Assembly (NCBI GenBank): GCA_937880845.1
Contig: CALFLL010000046.1
Location: forward strand, 19,149 to 83,148
Source of the DNA: an uncultured Drancourtella sp.
GTDB lineage: Bacteria > Bacillota > Clostridia > Lachnospirales > Lachnospiraceae
Reading direction: 5' to 3'
DNA: 64,000 nucleotides
In this document: in pieces, positions 41,053 to 49,197 of the stretch
Layout of the letters: every line of letters begins with the position of its first letter
Position numbering within the stretch: the stretch's first letter is position 1
Program-made: the position numbers and the translations under genes
The notes under the pieces: model-generated
What the model was told of the DNA's origin: nothing
Seen by the model: the letters and a program-made list of their open reading frames with translations, nothing else
The model's database searches: none

Positions 41053-43449
41053 ATGAAATATAAAAAAGTCATTGCAACATTGCTTGCTGTTGGCTGTATT
41101 GGTCTGGTAGGTGGTCTTGGATATTTCCTAGGACAAGCAAATCAAGAAAAAAACGCCGTAAAACAGACGGTTGCCCCAGTCAAAGAAACAGAAACCAAGC
41201 AACAGGAATCAAGAAAAATTGCGGTAGTTAATCTGGATGAAGGGACAACAGAAGCAGAAGAAAAAATAAATTATGCTGATAAGATTGTTCAATTCCCTAG
41301 TTCTTCGTTTGAATATTCATCATTAGAGGAAGCAAGAACAGGATTAGCAAACGGAAAATATGGTGCATACATAATCATACCAGCCGGATTTTCACAAAAT
41401 GTTGTTAGTCTTAATACAACACCACAAGCAGCTCAACTTGAATATGCTTTAAATAAAAATCTTTCAGGAGAGTCTCAGTATCATTTGTTATATGATGTGA
41501 TGAGTTTTGGAAATTCTTTGAATGACAGTTTGAGCTATATGTATTTGAACAATATTCTTTCTGAGTTCCATAAGGCTCAAGATGGTGCTGCTACAGTTAT
41601 GAATAATGATTTAAAAGATAAAGATGCCATTGAGAGTATACAGTCGCATGATTTGGTACAATTAGTTGAGATTCCGGAATTAAAAAGAGAAGAAAATACA
41701 ACAGAACCATTAAATGTAGAAGAATATGTAGAGAAAAATACGGCTTTAGCAACTGATCTTGATTCACAGTACAAAAAGTGTGTAGAAGAGGCACAATCAC
41801 AACTGCAGAATATGCAGACGGAAGGAGGAAGTCTTTCAGAACAGCTTACATCCTTGGCTGAATATACAAAACAGCTAGATGTATTTAAAGATGAAGAGGG
41901 AAATTCTGTAGTCGATACTGCAAATAATAAACTGGACGAAGTTTTGAATAAAAAACCAGGAAATACAGTTGGAAACATGCTTGAAGATTTGAAACGGCAG
42001 CCGGATATTATAGCAGGTGAATTAGGAAAATCGATAGAGACTTATAATCAGGGATTACCAAATCAGCTGACTGACCGCTTAGCTGAGTTTGCAAAGAAAA
42101 TTGAAGCAGCAAATCCGGGATTGATTTTAGAGGAAAAAAGTGAAGGGGTTTTTGAATTACATTACGCTACTTCGGATTCACCAAAATTATCTATAACCCT
42201 TGCAGATGTTCCCGACTCCGAAGAAAATCAAAAGGCAGATACGACAAAACAGTTATGGAGTGCTATTACCAGTAAACTTGCAGCGGCAGCAAATGAGCAG
42301 GAAACTATTGAAATTATAGAGAAAGATCCTGATTTGGGTATAGAAATTCCGAAAGTATATACAACTGCAAAATCGGTGCAGACAGCACTTGCGGAATGTG
42401 AGCAAGATCCGAATATGATAGCTATGTGTAATAGTCTTGGGTATTCTTCTATAAGTGCTTTTGTGAGTGATGCAGGAAATGGAAGTTTGGCACTTGACAA
42501 AACTCATGAAATTGTGTTTGATGGTGATTTGAATGCTTTTCAGCAGTACATTAATTCCGTGATTGAAAATGTACCGCGAGAGGTGACTGCATTGCAGGAA
42601 TATAAAGATTATCGATATGATGAAGCAGGGAATATGATTATTGATCCAGGGACAAATCAACCTACTACAATTCAAGAGAGACTGGAGCATTATGGAAAGC
42701 AGGTGAAAGCCTTTGAAACAGAACTTGGGAATGAGCAGACAACAAATGGGCAGGAAATAAAAAATGTATTCCAGGATTTTTATGTAGATCCAATGCAGAA
42801 GAACCAAGAAAACTTCAATGGTATCCTGCAACAAAAATATGAGGCTGAATCAGTCTATATCCACGAGTTTAATGAAAAGCTGAAGTCATTTGCACCATCT
42901 GTACAAGATGAATATATTGCAGAAAATGTAAATGGAATAAAACAGAATAACGGACTGCTTCAGAAGAGTTTGATAGAAAATAATATGTCTTATGTGGATT
43001 ATGCAAATAAAGTCTATACTACAACGGAAGAAAATATCAATACTCTTCAGAAGGGCATTCAGGATGCAAAAGATGCTTCAAATCAAGCAGTAGAAGATGG
43101 ATTGAATGTAGCGAAGAATACCAAGACAACCACCAGTAAAGAAAATCAAAATATATTAGCTGACTTTTCAGCAAAGCTTCCATATACAAGATTGGGAAGT
43201 ATGGAATATACACAGGCTTATCAATTTATCGCTAAGCCAGTAGCTTTAAATGATGTTTCAAAAGAAAAGGAAAAGATAGTGGGCGGAGAAGAAGTAAAAG
43301 AATCTTCGGCAAAAGCAGTTTCTGCGAATACAGAAAAGGAAAGTAATATAACATCGTATTTAATTTATATTGTTTTTGCAGTACTTTTAACAGCACTTAT
43401 TATATTCTTGATTTTGAGATACTTTAGAAATAAAAAACCAGAGCAATAA
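41053..43449 (+). CDS. esaA: EsaA/YueB-like type VII secretion membrane protein
   Basis: 798 residues. N-terminal membrane helix (VIATLLAVGCIGLVGGLGYFLG), then IAVVNLDEGT and the ABC-2-like extracellular segment usual for EsaA (FEYSSLEEARTGLANGKYGAYIIIP), a long helical extracellular stalk (about 170-760), and one C-terminal membrane helix (LIYIVFAVLLTALIIFLILR). EsaA/YueB homologues bridge the wall; Bacillus YueB is the SPP1 phage receptor. Shorter than EsaA of Staphylococcus and with only one C-terminal helix instead of several. First gene of the T7SS operon. Confidence 0.8.
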   Translation: MKYKKVIATLLAVGCIGLVGGLGYFLGQANQEKNAVKQTVAPVKETETKQQESRKIAVVNLDEGTTEAEEKINYADKIVQFPSSSFEYSSLEEARTGLANGKYGAYIIIPAGFSQNVVSLNTTPQAAQLEYALNKNLSGESQYHLLYDVMSFGNSLNDSLSYMYLNNILSEFHKAQDGAATVMNNDLKDKDAIESIQSHDLVQLVEIPELKREENTTEPLNVEEYVEKNTALATDLDSQYKKCVEEAQSQLQNMQTEGGSLSEQLTSLAEYTKQLDVFKDEEGNSVVDTANNKLDEVLNKKPGNTVGNMLEDLKRQPDIIAGELGKSIETYNQGLPNQLTDRLAEFAKKIEAANPGLILEEKSEGVFELHYATSDSPKLSITLADVPDSEENQKADTTKQLWSAITSKLAAAANEQETIEIIEKDPDLGIEIPKVYTTAKSVQTALAECEQDPNMIAMCNSLGYSSISAFVSDAGNGSLALDKTHEIVFDGDLNAFQQYINSVIENVPREVTALQEYKDYRYDEAGNMIIDPGTNQPTTIQERLEHYGKQVKAFETELGNEQTTNGQEIKNVFQDFYVDPMQKNQENFNGILQQKYEAESVYIHEFNEKLKSFAPSVQDEYIAENVNGIKQNNGLLQKSLIENNMSYVDYANKVYTTTEENINTLQKGIQDAKDASNQAVEDGLNVAKNTKTTTSKENQNILADFSAKLPYTRLGSMEYTQAYQFIAKPVALNDVSKEKEKIVGGEEVKESSAKAVSANTEKESNITSYLIYIVFAVLLTALIIFLILRYFRNKKPEQ

Positions 43450-43504
43450 GCTGTTTGGCAGCATTGCATATAAAAAAAGGAGAAGCATTCAAAGGAGGTA
43501 CATT

Positions 43505-43807
43505 ATGGCAGATGTAAACAACATTAAATTAAGCCCGGAACAGATGGAGGCAAAGGCAGCAGAATTTAATACCAGATGTGAGGAGTTCAACCAAGTGGTT
43601 TCTACGATGAGAAACATGGTAACATCCTTATGTGATGAATGGGCCGGTCACAGCAGCCAGGCATTTTATGACCAGTTCCAATCTTTAGAACCAAGTTTTA
43701 CAGCTACATCAGATCTTATCACATCAATTGCACAGCAGTTACGTGATGTATCCGCAGCAATGCAGAGCATCGACCAGGAAATCGCAGGGAAAATTGGAGC
43801 GATGTAG
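43505..43807 (+). CDS. esxA: EsxA-like WXG100 secreted protein
   Basis: 100 residues, helical hairpin with the central WxG turn (DEWAGHSSQAFYDQF). AAAGGAGG precedes ATG 43505. WXG100 proteins are small T7SS substrates and part of the export process. Terminator-like hairpin at 43816 follows, which would give this gene more transcript than those downstream. Confidence 0.92.
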   Translation: MADVNNIKLSPEQMEAKAAEFNTRCEEFNQVVSTMRNMVTSLCDEWAGHSSQAFYDQFQSLEPSFTATSDLITSIAQQLRDVSAAMQSIDQEIAGKIGAM

Positions 43808-43815
43808 TAGCAGAG

Positions 43816-43845
43816 AGCCGTCGGGATTTTCCCGGCGGCTTTTTG
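43816..43845 (+). terminator. Partial terminator after esxA
   Basis: AGCCGTCGGGA and TCCCGGCGGCT form an 11-bp GC-rich stem followed by TTTTT; the T7SS genes continue after it. Confidence 0.8.
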
Positions 43846-43865
43846 AAAATATGAGGAACGTATGT

Positions 43866-44321
43866 ATGGGAAAAATGGATGACACAGGAAAAGCACTTGA
43901 AAAAAATATTAATAGCAACATTGAGTTCGATACCTCTGTATTACAGGAAAAGAATGAAACCTATTCTTCCTTAACGGATACTTATGGAATAGATTTGTTT
44001 ACAGATCAATATGAAGAGAAAATTGAAAAGGTGCATTTAAAAGAATATGATGCCTATCAGGAAATAGAAAAAAAGTTGTTTGAAACAGATTTAGAAAGTG
44101 GAAAAGATGAATACGAAAGAATACAGGATCAACTGTTTTTATATACAGGTTCAGAAGTAAAGAAAGAAGAAATTGAAAAAGAAGATAATGCGTTGGGTGT
44201 AAATATTGCCATAACAGGTATTATGCTCATACTTTTCTTTTTTATTTTCTTCCTGATTTTTGACAAAAGAAGGAAAAGGAGACGTGAAGATGCAATTAAC
44301 AATTACACTTACGAGTACTAA
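43866..44321 (+). CDS. Probable EssA-like T7SS membrane protein
   Basis: 151 residues from ATG 43866 (GAGGAA upstream; ATG 43851 also in frame). Mostly charged and helical, with one membrane helix near the C-terminus (VNIAITGIMLILFFFIFFLIF) and a basic tail (DKRRKRRRED). Size (about 152 in S. aureus), C-terminal helix and position in the core operon fit EssA/YueC, but no N-terminal signal peptide is seen, so the call is tentative. Overlaps esaB by 32 nt. Confidence 0.5.
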   Translation: MGKMDDTGKALEKNINSNIEFDTSVLQEKNETYSSLTDTYGIDLFTDQYEEKIEKVHLKEYDAYQEIEKKLFETDLESGKDEYERIQDQLFLYTGSEVKKEEIEKEDNALGVNIAITGIMLILFFFIFFLIFDKRRKRRREDAINNYTYEY

Positions 44322-44526
44322 ATATCAAATCAAGAAAGATATTATGGTCAATTCTGAACAAAAGATTTGTGAAACCTTACAGATTTTAAAGGAAGCAGGT
44401 CAAATAAATATAGCTGTTAGTGATGAAGACAAATTAAGATCTATGCGTACAGGAATGTTTGTGTCGAAAGAATTTACTTATGAAGAAGCTGGGATATTCT
44501 ATGGTGATATATTGCAAATATTATAA
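44290..44526 (+). CDS. esaB: EsaB/YukD-like ubiquitin-fold protein
   Basis: 78 residues from ATG 44290 (AAGGAGA upstream). Beta-rich start (LTITLTSTKYQIKKDIMV), a helix (KICETLQILKEAG) and a terminal strand (GDILQIL): the ubiquitin-like layout of EsaB/YukD, a cytosolic T7SS core component. No C-terminal Gly-Gly. Confidence 0.78.
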   Translation: MQLTITLTSTKYQIKKDIMVNSEQKICETLQILKEAGQINIAVSDEDKLRSMRTGMFVSKEFTYEEAGIFYGDILQIL

Positions 44527-44554
44527 AATAAGAAATGGAAAGGGGTAATGAGAT

Positions 44555-44839
44555 ATGAATAACATACAAAGCAATACGCAGGTTGCTTCAAGCAGTTCAG
44601 ATACAATTTCAGCAAATGCAAATAGTTTACAGGAGAAAGAAATATCAAAAGATACAGAGTCAAATATTACTGCCAAAGGAAATTCTATTACGGCATATGA
44701 AACAAGCCAGACTCAAAAATCAGCTTATAGATATGCGTTAGAACAAGATGCACAACATATAAAAACTTTAGGTAAGACATTTGAGCAAGTTGATCAGAGT
44801 ATTGCTAATATATTAACTGCTGGATTGTTAGGTGATTAA
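44555..44839 (+). CDS. Lap1-like helical helper of an LXG toxin (TIGR04197-type)
   Basis: 94 residues. IQSNTQVASSSSDTISANAN at the start and QDAQHIKTLGKTFEQVDQSIANIL at the end match the small Ser/Asn-rich, helical proteins annotated as TIGR04197 T7SS effectors / DUF3130. Such LXG-associated alpha-helical (Lap) proteins bind the LXG domain and enable export. It starts the effector cassette inserted after esaB. Confidence 0.65.
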   Translation: MNNIQSNTQVASSSSDTISANANSLQEKEISKDTESNITAKGNSITAYETSQTQKSAYRYALEQDAQHIKTLGKTFEQVDQSIANILTAGLLGD

Positions 44840-44840
44840 T

Positions 44841-45140
44841 ATGGAAGATAATGAAAAAAGGCAGTTACAGGATAAAATTGACGACTATAAAAAAGCGATA
44901 AGAACATTAGAAGAAAGTAAAGATGAAATCAATTATCAGGATAAAATAATAGAAAATATTTTTTCAGATATGTTTCTTCAATTTAAGCATGATGCAGAAT
45001 TTTGCAAGAGTATCTCTAAGCTTCAACAATCGGTATGGGAGGCAAAGACATTTAAAGATTCAAAATTTTCAGAAATAGAAAGTGATTTGAAAAGTAATCT
45101 AAAAAAACTAGAGAAAGAGCAGGAAAACGAGGAGTGGTAA
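44841..45140 (+). CDS. Lap2-like helical helper of an LXG toxin
   Basis: 99 residues from ATG 44841, preceded by AGGTGA within the end of the previous gene. Coiled coil at both ends (LQDKIDDYKKAIRTLEESKD, IESDLKSNLKKLEKEQENE). Two small helical genes in front of an LXG gene are the standard Lap arrangement. No WxG turn evident (QQSVWEAKTF is nearest). Confidence 0.62.
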   Translation: MEDNEKRQLQDKIDDYKKAIRTLEESKDEINYQDKIIENIFSDMFLQFKHDAEFCKSISKLQQSVWEAKTFKDSKFSEIESDLKSNLKKLEKEQENEEW

Positions 45141-45144
45141 AAGT

Positions 45145-46602
45145 ATGGGATTAAAACTTTATCCATCAGCTTTAAAAAAACAGGTAAAATCTATCGCTGA
45201 TAGTTTGAAAGATGATAATGAAAACTTAGTTTGTATCTTGGAGGTAATTGGCCATTTTACAGGAAACCCAAATTTAAAAAGCGAAGCTTGGGATAGTATG
45301 AAAGCACATATGGATGATCATGAAACTGTTATTCAGGGATTAATTTGTGCAAACGATATTGTCATTCAAAATAGCGAAACTCTTTGCGTATCTATTGGAG
45401 AAGAAAATATAGATGAGGATGAGTTAAATGCACAAATAGTAAGCCTTAAAAATTTAAATAATAGTTTTGAAACTATAACTAAAAATTTAGAATTATGCTT
45501 GAATAATGCAATTTTATCAGGAACAGAAAGTTTTAATTATTTTAATTCTATTTCATATTATGAATCTTGTATCCAGGCAAACATACTTAAAATTAATGAG
45601 TTGACAGGAAAAATTGAAAAGTTGTATCAAATTGAAGGACAAACAAATTCATTATATTCGGAAAGCAAAGGTTTGTATGAAGCAGTTGAATCAGGTCTTT
45701 TGTCTATTCAAACTGCATGGAATGCAAGCACTGGTCAATTTGATGTGTCTAAAATTAATAAAAAATGGCGGAATGTAATCAGAAACGAATGGAAGGAAAG
45801 GAAAGAAAATATAGAAAATAAGTATGTAACGCCAAGCATCATAACAGAACTTTTAACAATGAGTTCACTGAATATTGACACATCTAGTACACTGTGGACG
45901 ACGATTAAAGCTTTAGCAACAAAATGTGATTTAGTAAGAGAGGGTGACTATATCATTGTAAAAGGTACAGTTGGCTTGAGGAAGGATATTGAGGTGTTAA
46001 AAGATATTAAAGGCACTAGATATAAAATTAATAGTCCGGCGTATTTTAATGCTCATCTAAATCAATTTTTGCCGAAAAATGAAAGAAATTTTTCAAAAAT
46101 AATATCAAAAACTACGTCTAATTTGCGGGAAAATGGATTTCCAACGCTAAAAGGAACTGGATTTTTAAAGGAAACTTTTACATTTCAAGAAAAAGACATA
46201 CTGGGTAATGCAGGACGTGCAGTGGGATACCTTTCTGTTGTTAGTAATATTGGGGAGGAAATGTATGATAATTATTTAGAAGGTGAAACAGAAGTTAGTG
46301 AATATATATCTGACGCAGTTGTAGAAGGTGTAGCAGGCATTGGGAGTATGGCTGTTAGTGCAGGATGTGCGAAAGTTGGAGCAGCACTTGGAACGGCTAT
46401 TCCGATTCCGGTGGTTGGTACAGTAGTTGGTGCAGTAGCTGGTTTTGGGATAGGATATATAGGAGCTAAAGTTTATGATAGTATAGTTACAGAGGATTTA
46501 AAAGAAATGGCTAGCGAATTTGTGGAAGAAGGTGCAGAATATATAAAAGATTGTGTTGGTGGGTTTTTCTCAAAAGTAGGTGAGGCAATAGGTACATGGT
46601 AA
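45145..46602 (+). CDS. LXG-type T7SS toxin with glycine-zipper C-terminus (TelE-like)
   Basis: 485 residues. The N-terminal about 210 are the helical LXG-like export domain (starting LKLYPSALKKQVKSIADSL). A middle region of unknown role follows. The C-terminus (about 390-450) is a repeated small-residue helix pair, GVAGIGSMAVSAGCAKVGAA and VGTVVGAVAGFGIGYIGAKV, a glycine zipper like that of the membrane-damaging LXG toxin TelE of Streptococcus. It probably inserts into target membranes. Its likely immunity gene is the two-helix membrane protein at 46881. Confidence 0.72.
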   Translation: MGLKLYPSALKKQVKSIADSLKDDNENLVCILEVIGHFTGNPNLKSEAWDSMKAHMDDHETVIQGLICANDIVIQNSETLCVSIGEENIDEDELNAQIVSLKNLNNSFETITKNLELCLNNAILSGTESFNYFNSISYYESCIQANILKINELTGKIEKLYQIEGQTNSLYSESKGLYEAVESGLLSIQTAWNASTGQFDVSKINKKWRNVIRNEWKERKENIENKYVTPSIITELLTMSSLNIDTSSTLWTTIKALATKCDLVREGDYIIVKGTVGLRKDIEVLKDIKGTRYKINSPAYFNAHLNQFLPKNERNFSKIISKTTSNLRENGFPTLKGTGFLKETFTFQEKDILGNAGRAVGYLSVVSNIGEEMYDNYLEGETEVSEYISDAVVEGVAGIGSMAVSAGCAKVGAALGTAIPIPVVGTVVGAVAGFGIGYIGAKVYDSIVTEDLKEMASEFVEEGAEYIKDCVGGFFSKVGEAIGTW

Positions 46603-46627
46603 AAAAATGAAAAAGGAGAATTAAAAA

Positions 46628-46888
46628 ATGAAAAAATATAAACCATTGGGTAGCGTAGTATTATTAAAAAATGGAACAAAAAGAGTTATGATTTATGGAA
46701 GAAAACAAATTTTAGCTTCTACAGGTGAATTATTTGATTATGTGGCCTGCCTTTATCCAGAAGGAAATATAGGCGCGGAATATACATTCCTTTTTAATGA
46801 TGACGATATTGAAGAGGTTATTTTTGAAGGATACAGCGATAAAGAAGACTTAGAATTTATTAAAAAGTTTGGAGAAGAAAATGATTAA
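46628..46888 (+). CDS. DUF4176 protein of the T7SS effector cassette
   Basis: 86 residues: KPLGSVVLLKNGTKRVMIYG, FDYVACLYPEGNIG and DDIEEVIFEGY match DUF4176, small proteins common beside LXG genes, of unknown role. A paralogue is at 53535. The stop overlaps the start of the membrane-protein gene. Confidence 0.85.
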   Translation: MKKYKPLGSVVLLKNGTKRVMIYGRKQILASTGELFDYVACLYPEGNIGAEYTFLFNDDDIEEVIFEGYSDKEDLEFIKKFGEEND

Positions 46889-47531
46889 AAGAATATGGAC
46901 ATTTAAAAGAATTATATTAGCAATAATTATATTTATGTGTACTATAATTTTCGCAATCTCATTGCAAAAAAGTATTATGGGAACAGATAAATTACAAAGA
47001 GATTTTAGAGTCGCATTTTTTTTCATTGTTGTGCTTATTTGTTTCCTTTACCTTTTATATAAACTATTAATACCTAAAAGTTTTAGGTGTATGACAGTAG
47101 TAAAAAAATATTTATCTTTCAGAGAATTGAAAAATCGAATTAATAATGAATCGTTTTCAAAAGTCGTTATTGACGAGAAGAAATCTGGAAAGATTGAAAT
47201 ATATTATTCCTCTAAATGGATTTATGCTGATGAAGTTTATATACCAAGAAAATTAGTTTTGGATTTGATAGAAGAACGCAAATCTTTATATTCATCATTT
47301 GAAAAATTATCAATAGCAACAAAAAATGGAGAAAATATTGTATTTGCCATGATTGATATTGAAGAAGCAGAAAAAATCATAAATTCTTTGCAAGAAATTT
47401 TTGAAGAGTTTACATTGGATTTTAATAATATGAGAAAAATTCAAAATAGAATTTTAAGAAAAGAAATAAAGCAAGAATTTTATAAACGGGTTATAAATAA
47501 AGAAGACTTTTTGAAAGAAAGCGGTTTATAG
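46881..47531 (+). CDS. Two-helix membrane protein, candidate immunity to the glycine-zipper toxin
   Basis: 216 residues from ATG 46881, overlapping the DUF4176 gene by 8 nt. Two N-terminal membrane helices (IILAIIIFMCTIIFAIS, VAFFFIVVLICFLYLLYK), then a basic, Lys-rich cytosolic domain of about 145 residues. Position after a membrane-active LXG toxin fits an immunity protein, as TipE protects against TelE. No family recognised; assignment is by context. Confidence 0.5.
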   Translation: MIKRIWTFKRIILAIIIFMCTIIFAISLQKSIMGTDKLQRDFRVAFFFIVVLICFLYLLYKLLIPKSFRCMTVVKKYLSFRELKNRINNESFSKVVIDEKKSGKIEIYYSSKWIYADEVYIPRKLVLDLIEERKSLYSSFEKLSIATKNGENIVFAMIDIEEAEKIINSLQEIFEEFTLDFNNMRKIQNRILRKEIKQEFYKRVINKEDFLKESGL

Positions 47532-47559
47532 AACATGTTAAAATAGGAGGTTTGTGTTT

Positions 47560-48015
47560 ATGATGACAATGAATGAAAAGGACAAAAATGAAATGTTAGG
47601 AGCAATTTTAGCTGAAGGAGAAACTTATCAATGCAAATTATGGGGAACTATTATGGCTGATGCGAAGACATATGCAGCTATTGGTGGGATATCACTTATT
47701 GCTGGAAGTGGAGCAGCGGCCTTAGGTGCTTTAAGTAATGCTTATTGCTATTTGGGTATGACAGAAAATAATATCAATTTTGTAATTGTGGACTCAGTAA
47801 ATGTAAGCAAAATTAAAAACAGCATATCTATTCCGAAAAGCAGTATTACAAAAGCAGAAGTGAAAGGTGGTATTCTTCCGGGAAGGAAAGTAGTTTTACT
47901 TCATTTTGGAAAAACAAAAATGAAAATTTCATTGATGAATAATGCGATTGGATCAGATATACAGAATCAAAAAGAGAATGTCGAGAAATTTTGTCAGACA
48001 GTAGCTCTTATATAA
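47560..48015 (+). CDS. PH-like domain protein with a hydrophobic hairpin
   Basis: 151 residues from ATG 47560 (AGGAGG 9 nt upstream). A Gly/Ala-rich hydrophobic segment (YAAIGGISLIAGSGAAALGAL) followed by a beta-rich part (NINFVIVDSVNVSKIKNSIS, KVVLLHFGKTKMKISL) like bacterial PH domains. Last gene of the inserted cassette before essB; may be a second immunity or membrane factor. Confidence 0.5.
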   Translation: MMTMNEKDKNEMLGAILAEGETYQCKLWGTIMADAKTYAAIGGISLIAGSGAAALGALSNAYCYLGMTENNINFVIVDSVNVSKIKNSISIPKSSITKAEVKGGILPGRKVVLLHFGKTKMKISLMNNAIGSDIQNQKENVEKFCQTVALI

Positions 48016-48045
48016 TAAAAAAGAAACTTGAAGGTGAGGAAGGTT

Positions 48046-49197
48046 ATGGAAGATACAGTAATAAAAGAAGTTATTAAAAAATCAGAACTTGTAGCAAAAG
48101 ATGCATATGAATATCAATGGATTACCTATCCGGAATATGGCTTTTTACAGTCACATATAGAGGAAAAGACAGAAGAATTAGAAATTACGTATGATTTAGA
48201 AAACCGAAGATCGTTCACGGAGATTCGAAAAGAAGACCTTCCTGATATCCTTTTAGTTTTAGACGATATTGGAAATCTTAAAAAATACCTGGAAAAATAT
48301 TCTTTTTCTTTGCAGCCCCAAAATCTGTTTTATGATCTTCATGGAAGTGTGAAAGCGAAAAGCAGAGATGTTCTGTCTGCAAGTGCAGACCAGGAGGAAC
48401 AGTTCTTAAATGCCTATAAAGCAGTTGTCGGATATGCTTTACAGAATAAATATACATTTGAAGATTATTTGCAGGGAGGTATGCAGCTTTTAGGGAAAGA
48501 AGGAGTGTTAGGACAGGTACAGTCAGGAACATCAGTAGAGGACATACAAAAGATACTTTGTGAAGAATATGAACGAATTAAGAAAGACCGAAGAGAGAAG
48601 AAAGTTCTGATACCAAAAAGCAAAGTGACAACATTAAAAGTAACAGCAGCAATTCTAGGCGTTGTATTGTTGGGAACAGTTGGATACATAGGCAATGACC
48701 GCATAGTAAAAGAACCTTATCAAAGAGCCGTTATAGAGCTTAGTGATGCATATGTTCAGTCAGATTATGTTACATGTATAGACTGTATGAGAGATGTCAA
48801 GGTGCAGAAGATGACAGCTCCACAGAAATTCATGCTTGCGAATGCATATGTCCGTAGCGAAAATCTTACACAAGAGCAAAAAGATAATATTTTAGCTAAA
48901 ATGACATTGAATGATACGGAGTCGAAATTAGACTACTGGATTTATCTGGGAAGAAGCGATACAGAACAGGCTGCTGATATTGCACTACGGCTTTCAGATG
49001 ATCAATTACTTTTATATGCGTATATGAAAGAAAAAGCAATAACAGAAGAAAATACAGAATTAACAGGTGCAGAAAAATCTGATAAGCTGAATGAAATTAC
49101 AAAGAAAATGGAACCCTTGATGGAAAAATATGAAACGGAAGATTCAAACAATTATGAAGGTACAGCTACAGGGGATACTGAGGGGGATGGAGAATGA
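48046..49197 (+). CDS. essB: EssB/YukC-like T7SS core protein
   Basis: 383 residues from ATG 48046 (GAGGAAGG upstream). Soluble N-terminal pseudokinase-like domain (about 1-200; LEITYDLENRRSFTEIRKED, LQPQNLFYDLHGSVKAK), one membrane helix (VTAAILGVVLLGTVGYIG, about 203-222), and an extracellular helical domain with an acidic end. This is the conserved YukC/EssB layout; it bridges EssC and the channel. Overlaps essC by 4 nt (ATGA). Confidence 0.85.
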   Translation: MEDTVIKEVIKKSELVAKDAYEYQWITYPEYGFLQSHIEEKTEELEITYDLENRRSFTEIRKEDLPDILLVLDDIGNLKKYLEKYSFSLQPQNLFYDLHGSVKAKSRDVLSASADQEEQFLNAYKAVVGYALQNKYTFEDYLQGGMQLLGKEGVLGQVQSGTSVEDIQKILCEEYERIKKDRREKKVLIPKSKVTTLKVTAAILGVVLLGTVGYIGNDRIVKEPYQRAVIELSDAYVQSDYVTCIDCMRDVKVQKMTAPQKFMLANAYVRSENLTQEQKDNILAKMTLNDTESKLDYWIYLGRSDTEQAADIALRLSDDQLLLYAYMKEKAITEENTELTGAEKSDKLNEITKKMEPLMEKYETEDSNNYEGTATGDTEGDGE

